Shown: positions 48,702 through 56,347 of the stretch, one piece after another | Numbering within the stretch: the stretch's first letter is position 1 | How the letters are laid out: each line of letters opens with the position of its first letter | Notes under the pieces: generated by a model | Told to the model about the DNA's origin: nothing | What the model saw: only the letters and a program-made list of their open reading frames with translations | Database searches by the model: none | DNA from: Gymnodinialimonas phycosphaerae | Lineage (GTDB): Bacteria > Pseudomonadota > Alphaproteobacteria > Rhodobacterales > Rhodobacteraceae | Assembly (NCBI RefSeq): GCF_019195455.1 | Contig: NZ_JAIMBW010000001.1 | Coordinates: 434,001-498,000 of the forward strand | Reading direction: 5' to 3' | Length of the DNA: 64,000 nt | Translations under genes and position numbers: made by a program

Positions 48702-49432
48702 CCCATCTTCCCTATGCGCTGACCGAGGATCGCCCGCCGCAATTGGGCATGGTCGTCCTGCAGTCGGACGAGACGCTGGAGGCGGACCTGGGCCGCCTTC
48801 TGCCGCAACGGGCCGAGCTTCTGGTGACCCGGATCCCGTCGTCGGACACGGTATCCTGCGACAGCCTCGGTGAGATGGCGCGTGACCTCACGGCGGCCGC
48901 TTCGCTGTTGCCACGGGGCGCGAAACTGGCGGTGGTGGGCTTTGGCTGCACGTCGGGTACGGCGCAGATCGGGGCAGGGCGCATCGCGCAACTCACCCGC
49001 GCAGGCGTCGAGACGCAGGCGGTCACGGATCCCGTGTCGGCCCTGATCGCGGCATGCAGGCAGTTGGGCCTGTCCCGTTTGGCGCTGGTCAGCCCCTATG
49101 TCGAAGAGGTCTCGACGCGCCTGATGGATGTCTTGGCCGAGGCGGGTATCGAGATTGCGGCCTTCGCCAGTTTCAACGAGGCCAACGAGGCGCGTGTCGT
49201 GCGTATCGCGCCCGGTGCAATCGTCGATGCGGCCCGCGCGACCGTGGCGCAGGCACCGTGCGACGCGGTGTTCTTGTCCTGTACCAACCTGCGCACGCTG
49301 GACGTAATCGCGCCCATCGAGGCGGAATTGGGCCTGCCGGTCCTGTCGAGTAATCTGGTGCTGGCATGGCACATGGCGCATCTGGCAGGGCTGAAGGCTG
49401 CGGGGATCGACGCGGCGTTGCTGCGCGCCTAG
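48698..49432 (+). CDS. Asp/Glu racemase / maleate isomerase-like protein
   Basis: 244 residues with the two-cysteine active site of the superfamily: Cys84 in GFGCTSG and Cys195 in SCTNLRT. Relatives include maleate isomerase, arylmalonate decarboxylase and EutA of ectoine use. Last gene of the PLP-lyase operon. Its TAG stop and the stop of the convergent ABC exporter share the bases CTAG. Substrate unknown. Confidence 0.85.
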   Translation: MTHLPYALTEDRPPQLGMVVLQSDETLEADLGRLLPQRAELLVTRIPSSDTVSCDSLGEMARDLTAAASLLPRGAKLAVVGFGCTSGTAQIGAGRIAQLTRAGVETQAVTDPVSALIAACRQLGLSRLALVSPYVEEVSTRLMDVLAEAGIEIAAFASFNEANEARVVRIAPGAIVDAARATVAQAPCDAVFLSCTNLRTLDVIAPIEAELGLPVLSSNLVLAWHMAHLAGLKAAGIDAALLRA

Positions 49433-51243
49433 CCGATGAATTGCAGCTTGGCCAAGCGGGCATATAGCCCGCCTGCGGCAATCAACTCATCATGGGTGCC
49501 GGTGGCCACGACGTGCCCTTCGTTCAACACGATGATGCGGTCGGCCTTCTTCACTGTGGCCAGGCGATGGGCAATGATAACCGTCGTGCGGTTGCGGCTA
49601 AGGCGGTCGACGGCCATCTGCACGGCGGTCTCGCTTTCCGCGTCCAGCGCACTCGTGGCCTCATCCAGCAACAGGACCGGCGCATCGCGCAGGATCGCGC
49701 GGGCAATGGCGATGCGCTGTTTCTGGCCGCCCGATAGCATTACGCCGCGCTCGCCCAGGTGGCTGTCATAACCTTGGGGGAAACCGGTGATGAAGCCATG
49801 GGCGGCGGCGGCCTTCGCGGCAGCCTCGATCGCGGCTTGATCCGCGTCCAGACGCCCGAACCGGATGTTCTCGGTGGCGCTGGCCGCGAAAATCGCAGGA
49901 TCCTGCGGCACCAATGCAATGTTGCGGCGGAACGCGGGCCGGGACAGGTCGCGCAGGTCGCAGCCATCAAGGGTGATGCGCCCGCCGGTGGGGTCATAGA
50001 AGCGCTGGATCAACTGGACAATGGTAGTCTTGCCCGCCCCCGAAGGGCCAACCAGTGCCACGGTCTCGCCCGGCAAAATCTCCAGCGTCACGCCCGCCAA
50101 TGCCGCCGCCTCGGGGCGCGTGGGGTAGGTGAAATGGACGTCTTCAAAGACGATATGGCCCGTCACGGGCCCCGTCAGCGGTGTGGGGGCCTCAAGATCC
50201 GTTACGCCGTCTTCGGCGCTCAGCAAGTCGACCAACCGCTCCGTCGCACCCGCTGCGCGCTGAAGGTCGCCCCAAAGTTGCGCCGTGGCCGTCAGCGCCG
50301 TGGCGACCATGACGGCGTAGATCATGAACTGCACGAGGGTTCCGGGGGTCATGAGGCCCCTCTGGACATCCCCGATGCCGACCCAAACGACGCTGACACA
50401 GGCGGTAAACGACAGGAGAATGACGAAGAAGGTCAGCGCCGCCCGGATCTCGATCCGGCGTCGCGCGGCGGCGAAGGCCTTGGCGGTGAAGAAGGAAAAC
50501 TGGGTTCGGCTGGCCTTTTCATTGGTGAAGGATTGCACGGTTTGCACCGCCGACAGGCTTTCCGAGGCCTTGCCCGAGGAAGCCGCGAGCCAGTCTTGGG
50601 CTTCGCGGCTGGCGAGGCGCATCTTGCGGCCCAAAAGATAGATCGGCACAAGCGTCAGGGGCACGACCAGCAGCACAAGGGCCGACAGCTTCACCGAGGT
50701 CGTGACCAGCAGGAAGACACCGCCCGTCAGGGTCAGGACGTTGCGCAGGGCCGTCGCGGCGGAAGAGCCGACGACGTTTTGCACCAGCGTGGTATCGGCC
50801 GTGATGCGGCTCAGGATCTCTCCGGTCATGGTGGTCTCGTAGAAGGCGGGGCTGAGGCCGATGACCCGCGAAAAGACCGCGTTACGCAGGTCCATCACCA
50901 CCTGCTCTCCGAGGCGGGCGACGAGGTAGAAGCGCAGGGCCGAGCCAACCGCAAGGGCCGCGACACCAACAAGGCCGATGACGAAGTACCGGTCCAGAAG
51001 CTCGACGTTTCCGGCGTTGAAATGGTCCACCAGTCGACGCACGATCAGGGGCAGGGCAAGCGACACGAGGGTGGTCACAAGCAGCACCATTGCTGCCGCG
51101 CCAATCAGGGTCCGGTGGGGGCGCAAGAACGGCACCAGCGCCCCTAAGATCCCGATCCGGCGAGATCCTTTGCGCGGGCGGCGGGCCTCAAGAATATGTG
51201 CTGGCGCTTTGGTTGCCACGGTGTGCCCTTCGTCGTGCGCCAC
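49429..51243 (-). CDS. ABC exporter (permease-ATPase fusion), possible lasso-peptide D protein
   Basis: 604 residues: six membrane helices (about residues 38-320), then an ATPase with Walker A GPSGAGKTT, signature LSGGQKQRIAIARA and LLLDEATSALD. It is like the MsbA-related exporters found throughout Rhodobacterales, so it may be housekeeping. However, it is divergent from the HprK-like gene of the RiPP cluster, 280 bp apart, in the position where a lasso exporter (D) is often found. It starts with GTG. Confidence 0.9.
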   Translation of the reverse strand: MAHDEGHTVATKAPAHILEARRPRKGSRRIGILGALVPFLRPHRTLIGAAAMVLLVTTLVSLALPLIVRRLVDHFNAGNVELLDRYFVIGLVGVAALAVGSALRFYLVARLGEQVVMDLRNAVFSRVIGLSPAFYETTMTGEILSRITADTTLVQNVVGSSAATALRNVLTLTGGVFLLVTTSVKLSALVLLVVPLTLVPIYLLGRKMRLASREAQDWLAASSGKASESLSAVQTVQSFTNEKASRTQFSFFTAKAFAAARRRIEIRAALTFFVILLSFTACVSVVWVGIGDVQRGLMTPGTLVQFMIYAVMVATALTATAQLWGDLQRAAGATERLVDLLSAEDGVTDLEAPTPLTGPVTGHIVFEDVHFTYPTRPEAAALAGVTLEILPGETVALVGPSGAGKTTIVQLIQRFYDPTGGRITLDGCDLRDLSRPAFRRNIALVPQDPAIFAASATENIRFGRLDADQAAIEAAAKAAAAHGFITGFPQGYDSHLGERGVMLSGGQKQRIAIARAILRDAPVLLLDEATSALDAESETAVQMAVDRLSRNRTTVIIAHRLATVKKADRIIVLNEGHVVATGTHDELIAAGGLYARLAKLQFIG

Positions 51244-51375
51244 GACTGCAAACGCCGCGCTCCGTTACAGGCTATCTGTTCGCTTTGCCGGGCAACAGGC
51301 CTTGCGCAAACATAGTGCAAAGCGCGGGGCGCAAGACGTGGCCACAGGGTTTTCTCTTCGCCGTGTTCCGGGGCT

Positions 51376-51446
51376 GTAAAGAGGCGTTCTTGAAGCTAAA
51401 GGTTAATTCTTGACTCTAAAGTTTAAAGATTTACTCTAAAGATAAA
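51376..51446. promoter_or_regulatory. Four imperfect 20-bp tandem repeats before the lasso-cluster operon
   Basis: (G/C)TAAAG occurs at 51376, 51396, 51416 and 51436, exactly 20 bp apart, and TTCTTGA occurs between the first copies. The unit resembles TTCTTGACTCTAAAGGTTAA. This AT-rich array lies about 80 bp before the HprK-like start and includes a possible -35 (TTGACT, 51410). Phased spacing of about two helical turns suggests binding sites for a regulator. Confidence 0.55.
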
Positions 51447-51523
51447 ATATGGTCGCTATAGTGTCACTCTTGAACCCATCGCCGCGACCTTGCGCCGAGC
51501 CGATCCCCTGAGGGCCGCCCCCG

Positions 51524-52450
51524 ATGCAAAGCGCGTCTGTCACATCTTTCGCCTACCGCGCTTATGGCTTCAATCTGGTCAGCGATATACCATTGGCTCG
51601 GTTGAGCCCCGGCATTGATCTGGGCCTCGACACGATCACCGTCACCCGTCAGGAGGTGATGCCAGAGGCGCCTGCCAATGCGGCGAAGATTGGCCCCTAC
51701 CTGCGGGCCGCCCCCGGTTTTCTGTCACTCGACATTGACGGGGTTGTGCGCATGGCGGCGATTGCGGGGCAAAGGTTGCTGTATTGTCCCTATGACGGCA
51801 CCGATGACGCGTCTGTTCAGGTGTTCCTGATGGGCTCGGGGTTGGGGGCGGTTCTGATGCAGCGCAAGTTGTTGGTGATGCACGGCAATGCGGTGGAGGT
51901 GGCCGGGGCTTGCGTGATGTGCGTGGGGCCATCGGGCGTGGGGAAATCCACCACAGCCGCGGGCCTGATGCAGCGCGGCCACCGAGTGATGAGCGATGAT
52001 GTCTGCGCGATCAACGGGGCCGGGCAGATCGTTCCGGGCATACCCAGCATCAAGCTGTGGCAAAGCGCGGCAGATGGGTTGGGCATGGCCACAAAGGGGC
52101 TGGATCCCGTCAGGCCCGACATGGAGAAGTACGGGCTGCCTTTGGGGCGGGCGTTCTACGCCGATCCATTGCCGGTTACCAGAATCTACGTCCTTTCTCC
52201 CAACGGCTCTGCCACCGTCAGCCTTGAAAGGCTGAACGCGGCCGAGAAATTCGACACGCTTCGCGACAATACCTACCGTTTTCCCTTCGTGGCCGCCCTG
52301 GGCTTGAGCACGTTGCATTTCCAGCAGCTGGCCGATCTTGCCCGGCGCATCAGCGTTACGCGGATAAAACGCCCTGCGGAAGGGTTTCATCTGGACCAAC
52401 TGCTGGATGCCTTGATCGCTGATACCACCGATCAGGTGCGGAACACCTGA
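51524..52450 (+). CDS. HPr-kinase-like protein of lasso-peptide cluster
   Basis: 308 residues. A P-loop GPSGVGKST at 135-143, HGNAV with His120 and SDD near 157-159 match the HPr Ser kinase C-terminal fold. In paeninodin-type lasso clusters such a kinase phosphorylates the C-terminal Ser of the peptide. The cognate precursor here does end in Ser. The PTS HPr-binding N-domain is absent. First gene of the plus-strand cluster operon; 135 bp separate it from the B1 gene. Confidence 0.85.
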   Translation: MQSASVTSFAYRAYGFNLVSDIPLARLSPGIDLGLDTITVTRQEVMPEAPANAAKIGPYLRAAPGFLSLDIDGVVRMAAIAGQRLLYCPYDGTDDASVQVFLMGSGLGAVLMQRKLLVMHGNAVEVAGACVMCVGPSGVGKSTTAAGLMQRGHRVMSDDVCAINGAGQIVPGIPSIKLWQSAADGLGMATKGLDPVRPDMEKYGLPLGRAFYADPLPVTRIYVLSPNGSATVSLERLNAAEKFDTLRDNTYRFPFVAALGLSTLHFQQLADLARRISVTRIKRPAEGFHLDQLLDALIADTTDQVRNT

Positions 52451-52585
52451 CGCGACTGTCCCGGACAATGCCCTAGACGACCTTTTTTCAAGGCCTTAGA
52501 AGTTAACACGCCGCTTGGTTGCTTGTGAAAGAGAGATGGGGGGCGACCCACGGCCTCAAGGGCGGCGTTGTTTGAGGGTTTTGCC

Positions 52586-52870
52586 ATGAAAGAAGACATC
52601 ATGCGATACGAGCGCAGCGCCAATATGATGGTGGCCGAGATGGATGGCGATCTGGTGATGATGGATATCGACCAAGGCAGCTATTTCGCGATCAACCCGG
52701 TCGGTGGCCATCTTTGGCAGCAGTTGGAGACGCCGCAAACGCTGGCGGGCCTGGTCGAAAGCGTAACGAAGGCCTTTGCCACGGATGATGCTTCCCAGGT
52801 CAAGACCGATGTGGAGGGGTTCCTTGCCGACATGGCGCATAACAACCTGATCCGAGAGATCAGGGCCTGA
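52586..52870 (+). CDS. Lasso-peptide B1 protein (PqqD-like RRE)
   Basis: 94 residues. It has the PqqD-like winged-helix pattern (AEMDGDLVMMDIDQGSYFAI, then NPVGGHLWQQLETP) that binds the leader peptide of RiPP precursors. It lies directly before B2 (2-bp gap), the standard split-B arrangement. ATG 52586 was chosen for its GAGGG site; TTG 18 bases earlier is possible. Confidence 0.9.
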   Translation: MKEDIMRYERSANMMVAEMDGDLVMMDIDQGSYFAINPVGGHLWQQLETPQTLAGLVESVTKAFATDDASQVKTDVEGFLADMAHNNLIREIRA

Positions 52871-52872
52871 CG

Positions 52873-53367
52873 ATGGGCATCGTGGCCGTTGCCCTTCGGA
52901 AAGTCCGATCCGCGACGACATTCTCGGCGTTCGAGCTTATCCTGATCGCGCCTGTCTTCATGGCCTTAGGCGTGGCGCGGCTGGCGATTTTGATCCTGCC
53001 GTTCCGGCTTTATGCCCGCGTTCTTGGGCAACCGGCCGGGCTGGACGTTGAAACCGCACCGGTGTCTGACAGCGCCATGGCGCGCGCCCGTGCGATCGGC
53101 AAGGTCGTGCGGCGCACCGCACGGATCACCCCGTGGCAATCCGTGTGCCTTGGCCAAGCCATGGTCGCCGCGCTTCTGCTTCGCTTGGCGGGTGTGCCCT
53201 ACTGCGGCTATTTTGGCGTCGCCGCTGCCCGCGATGGGGCTGAAACAGATCCGTTGAGCGCGCACGCATGGGTCCGGGTAGGGCACTGGAACGCGACGGG
53301 GGGACAGGATGTGCGCCGCTACGCGGTCGTCATGGTCTTCAAACACAGCCCCCGGCACGGCGGCTGA
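52873..53367 (+). CDS. Lasso-peptide B2 leader peptidase (transglutaminase-like)
   Basis: 164 residues. Catalytic Cys92 in WQSVCLGQA and His131 in SAHAWVRVG match the Cys-His dyad/triad of lasso B2 proteases; the first 45 residues are hydrophobic. It removes the leader, delivering the free N-terminus for ring closure. The stop overlaps the cyclase start by one base (TGATG). The third, Asp, residue cannot be named with certainty. Confidence 0.9.
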   Translation: MGIVAVALRKVRSATTFSAFELILIAPVFMALGVARLAILILPFRLYARVLGQPAGLDVETAPVSDSAMARARAIGKVVRRTARITPWQSVCLGQAMVAALLLRLAGVPYCGYFGVAAARDGAETDPLSAHAWVRVGHWNATGGQDVRRYAVVMVFKHSPRHGG

Positions 53368-55214
53368 TGTTTGCCTGCATTTTTGTCCGTGCCGCTCGCG
53401 CTAATCCGCAGGATCATGCGACGCCCGAGGCCTTGTTGCACGCCCTGACGCCGTTTGAGCCGGCGGATGTGCAAGGCCATTGGTCGAACGAGCATCTGAT
53501 GATGGTCCAGGCGCTGACCTGGAACACGCCGGAGCAGCGCTTTGAGAACGCGCCCGAGGTCTGCGCCACAACAGGCCGCGTGATCGTGTCTTGGGTGCGG
53601 CTCGATAACCGGACGGAGTTGTGCGCCGCGTTGCACCTACGCGACGCACCCGACCTGACGGACCCGCAAATCATCCTTTCCGCGCATCAAACGTGGGGTG
53701 AGGGATGCGTCGACCAGCTTGAAGGGGACTTCAGCTTCGTCCTCTATAACCCTGAAAAGAATAATGTATTCTGCGCCCGCGACAGCTTGGGCACGCGGCC
53801 ATTCTACTATGTCTTGACCGATGAGGTCTTTGTTGCAGCGACCTCTCTGGTCGCCCTGCGTGCGCTCAGGACGCCATTCAAAGCCCCCAGCCAGAAGTGG
53901 ATCGCGCTGTTCGTGGCGAACATGAACTGGGCGCAGACCGAGGCTGCCTACGAAGGCGTTTCCAAACTCGCTCCGGCCCATCATATGACGGTCGCGCGCG
54001 ATGCCAGCACAGGACCAAAGCGCTATTTCAACTTCGATCTGAGCGCCCCCCACGCCACGCGGCGCGACCCCATCTGGGTCGAGCGCTACCGCGATCTTTT
54101 TGACCGCGTCGTCAAGGATCGGGCACGATCCGCGTACCTGGTGGGCGCCGAAAGCTCTGCCGGGCTCGATTCTTCGTCCATTGTCGCGCAACTGGTGCGC
54201 GTCCTGCCCCATGATCGCGCGGATTTTCACTGCTTCGGCATGATGCAGATGGTGGATGAGGTGGCGCTGCTTCCGGCCACATCCGCGATGTGCGACATCC
54301 GTCACACCCATATCGTCACCCGGCCCGAAATGCTGGCACTTAACGCCAGCTTTCAGCGGGCGCTGCGCACCATCGGGCATCCGGCCGAACATGGGCAGAT
54401 GTTGCTGCATCCCAGCTTCTTCACCATTGGGGCATCGCTGGGCATTCGCACCATGGTCTCTGGCTTCGGGGGGGATGAGGTCGTCACATCCTATGCGGGG
54501 GGCCTGTTCGACGATCTGCAGGCGCAAAAAGCATATGGCACCTTGCTTCAAGAGCTTCCCGGCACCGGAGCAATGCGCCTTGCGCGGCTGGCAAAACGTC
54601 TGATGCGCGGTGCCTCGAATCCGTTCGAGCGGGAACGCGAAAGGGTTCGCGCCAAACTGGCCGCGAGTTGCCTGCGCGACGATGTGCTGGAAGACATGGG
54701 CCTGCGCGATCAGGTCGAGGCGTGGTTAAACCCCACCGGTCTGACCCCCACCCTCAATGCCTGGACCGGACTGTTGCCGGGTTTCACCCACGGGCGCACG
54801 GCGCGTCTGGAAAGCACTGCTTTGTTTGCGGCAAGCCACCGCGTGGATTACCGATTTCCGATGCTCGACCGCCGCCTGATCCAGCAATTTTTCGCCACGC
54901 CCGCGATCGAGAAACGGCACCGCGATATGGGACGGTATCTGCATCGCCGCGCAATGATGGGGCGGGTCCCCGATCAGATCCTTTGGCAGAAGACGAAAGA
55001 CATGGGCACGCATTTGGGCGGGCGCCCGAACATTGCCCCCAGAACGGTAACGCCGTTCGCAGCACTGCCCGAGGTCCTGCGCAGCCTTGTGGATGCCCGG
55101 AAGTACGATGCCCTGATGGCTCGGTGCGGACCACAGAACAAGGCGGATGCACCGGCGGATTTGTCGTCGGAATTCAGTTTGTGGCAGCTGGATCAACTGA
55201 CTGCATGGCTTTAG
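53367..55214 (+). CDS. Lasso-peptide macrolactam synthetase C (asparagine-synthetase-like)
   Basis: 615 residues. The N-terminal amidotransferase-like domain starts MFACIFVR and lacks the Cys2 that would make a glutaminase, as expected for lasso cyclases. The ATP PP-loop is SSAGLDSSSI, and a further conserved GFGGDE follows. It activates the Asp/Glu side chain with ATP and joins it to the new N-terminus. Probably translated from the same mRNA as B1-B2. The precursor gene follows 151 bp downstream. Confidence 0.92.
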   Translation: MFACIFVRAARANPQDHATPEALLHALTPFEPADVQGHWSNEHLMMVQALTWNTPEQRFENAPEVCATTGRVIVSWVRLDNRTELCAALHLRDAPDLTDPQIILSAHQTWGEGCVDQLEGDFSFVLYNPEKNNVFCARDSLGTRPFYYVLTDEVFVAATSLVALRALRTPFKAPSQKWIALFVANMNWAQTEAAYEGVSKLAPAHHMTVARDASTGPKRYFNFDLSAPHATRRDPIWVERYRDLFDRVVKDRARSAYLVGAESSAGLDSSSIVAQLVRVLPHDRADFHCFGMMQMVDEVALLPATSAMCDIRHTHIVTRPEMLALNASFQRALRTIGHPAEHGQMLLHPSFFTIGASLGIRTMVSGFGGDEVVTSYAGGLFDDLQAQKAYGTLLQELPGTGAMRLARLAKRLMRGASNPFERERERVRAKLAASCLRDDVLEDMGLRDQVEAWLNPTGLTPTLNAWTGLLPGFTHGRTARLESTALFAASHRVDYRFPMLDRRLIQQFFATPAIEKRHRDMGRYLHRRAMMGRVPDQILWQKTKDMGTHLGGRPNIAPRTVTPFAALPEVLRSLVDARKYDALMARCGPQNKADAPADLSSEFSLWQLDQLTAWL

Positions 55215-55299
55215 GGCTGCGGGCGATGCATCGCGGGGGGAATTCCAGGTTGCGCCTTGAAAATAAGCCTGACACGGCGATTAACGTGGCGCTCACGGC

Positions 55300-55331
55300 T
55301 TGACAAGCCAAGCACGCTCGGTACCTAATTA
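55300..55331 (+). promoter_or_regulatory. Possible promoter before the lasso precursor gene
   Basis: TTGACA at 55300 is a good -35 match; TAATTA at 55326 or CCTAAT at 55324 may serve as -10, but the spacing is 18-20 bp. The precursor may therefore be transcribed alone as well as by read-through from C. Confidence 0.3.
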
Positions 55332-55365
55332 ACCATATTTTTAACTCTTTTGAGGATACAGGCCA

Positions 55366-55509
55366 ATGACCACCGCCACGGACCAGGATCGCCAAAAAGA
55401 CCTTCCGGCCTATGAGGCACCGCAATTGCGTGTGCTGAACGTTGCGGACACGCAGACGGGTCCGTTCCCGGATCCCAGTGAGTTCCCAACCATTCTGCAA
55501 ATGTCCTGA
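55366..55509 (+). CDS. Lasso-peptide precursor A
   Basis: 47 residues, too short to be found by size alone. The leader has YEAPQLRVL (residues 16-24), matching YxxPxLxxL, the B1-binding motif. The last 17 residues are TGPFPDPSEFPTILQMS. If the core starts at Gly32, Glu39 is position 8; if at Thr31 (leaving Thr29 at -2, the usual place), Glu39 is position 9. Either gives a normal ring size. The C-terminal residue is Ser47, the probable target of the kinase-like protein. GAGGA is about ten bases upstream of the start. Downstream of C, rather than before it, and followed by a strong terminator. Confidence 0.85.
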   Translation: MTTATDQDRQKDLPAYEAPQLRVLNVADTQTGPFPDPSEFPTILQMS

Positions 55510-55551
55510 GGGTTGTGCACTTGCGTCGAAATAGACGCGCTGGATGAAAAG

Positions 55552-55588
55552 AAACGCCTGCCTCGTATCAGAGGCAGGCGTTTTTTTT
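55552..55588 (+). terminator. Strong rho-independent terminator after the precursor
   Basis: AAACGCCTGCCTC pairs perfectly with GAGGCAGGCGTTT (13 bp, loop GTATCA), leading into eight T residues. It stands 42 bases past the precursor stop. The reverse strand also has a short T-rich tail, so it may serve the convergent tail-collar gene too. Confidence 0.95.
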
Positions 55589-56132
55589 AGCTGCGGCTTG
55601 GAAAGACGCCTTGGAGGGCAATGATAAACGCCAGCACGAGGAAGGGCTGCTCGTTCGAGAACGATTGATTGCCCCCTTCGGCCGAGACCGTGATGCTTTC
55701 GGAGGACATGACGACATTGTTCGCCGGGTCCAGAGGCGCGTAGATCTTTGTGTCCCCGGTGATGATCCCCAGCATCTGGTTCGTGGGATTGCCCGACGTT
55801 CCGACTGCGGCCTCGGCGTGCAGCGTTGCGGTGTGGGTGTGGTTGGGCATGTTCGCCGTGGTCAGGGTCGTGAATTCGTTGCCGCCCTTTTGCCCGAACG
55901 TATTGCGCGGGGTCAGGCCCGGACCAGCGCCGTGGCCCATCGGCACGCGACCGCGAAGGTCCGGCAAGGCAAAGGTCGTGCGTCCGTCGCCGCCGTACAT
56001 GGTGCCAAGGATCGAGAACAAGGCAGAGTATTGCGAGATCGGCAAAAGCTGGCCATCGCAGAACGCCCATCCCCGTGGGGCAAAGTTTCCAGCAAACATC
56101 GAGATGTCACCAAGGTACGGATCTACAGGCAT
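55587..56132 (-). CDS. Phage tail-collar / microcystin-dependent-like protein
   Basis: 181 residues with the tail-collar signature: MPVDPYLGDISMFAGNFAPRG near the start, FCDGQLLPISQYSALFSILGT and FALPDLRGRVPMGHG, then a Gly/Ser/Thr-rich beta region. These are fibre- or surface-associated proteins, found in phages and in bacteria. It interrupts the lasso cluster on the opposite strand; whether it takes part is unknown. Its stop overlaps the T run of the terminator. Confidence 0.85.
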   Translation of the reverse strand: MPVDPYLGDISMFAGNFAPRGWAFCDGQLLPISQYSALFSILGTMYGGDGRTTFALPDLRGRVPMGHGAGPGLTPRNTFGQKGGNEFTTLTTANMPNHTHTATLHAEAAVGTSGNPTNQMLGIITGDTKIYAPLDPANNVVMSSESITVSAEGGNQSFSNEQPFLVLAFIIALQGVFPSRS

Positions 56133-56347
56133 GATAATGTCTTCCTATTCTGTTTCATTTTCCGAAGGCACATCCCGCGGTAAAAAGGACTTTGGCAAAC
56201 TAATGAAACGGTACACGGGTTCTCCGGTAGGCCAACACTGTCATAGCCAGCGATTTAGTCACGTCTTTTTTGTTCTTTTGGCGGTCGCTGCCTGCGTCTA
56301 GGTTAGAGGCACACCACCGCATATCCGCGGTGCAAGAGGGACGCCCC

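Noticed and set aside
51403..51426. CtrA box (TTAA-N7-TTAA) before the lasso operon
   Set aside because: The two TTAA are 20 bp apart from start to start, not 11.
55226..55303. 25-codon frame between C and the precursor as another peptide gene
   Set aside because: No ribosome site, no leader motif, no ring acceptor residue.
56131..56301. 56-codon frame upstream of the nucleotidyltransferase as a second lasso precursor
   Set aside because: It starts inside the start of the tail-collar gene, lacks the YxxP motif and has no Asp/Glu at the ring position; a hydrophobic Val/Ala tail ends it.
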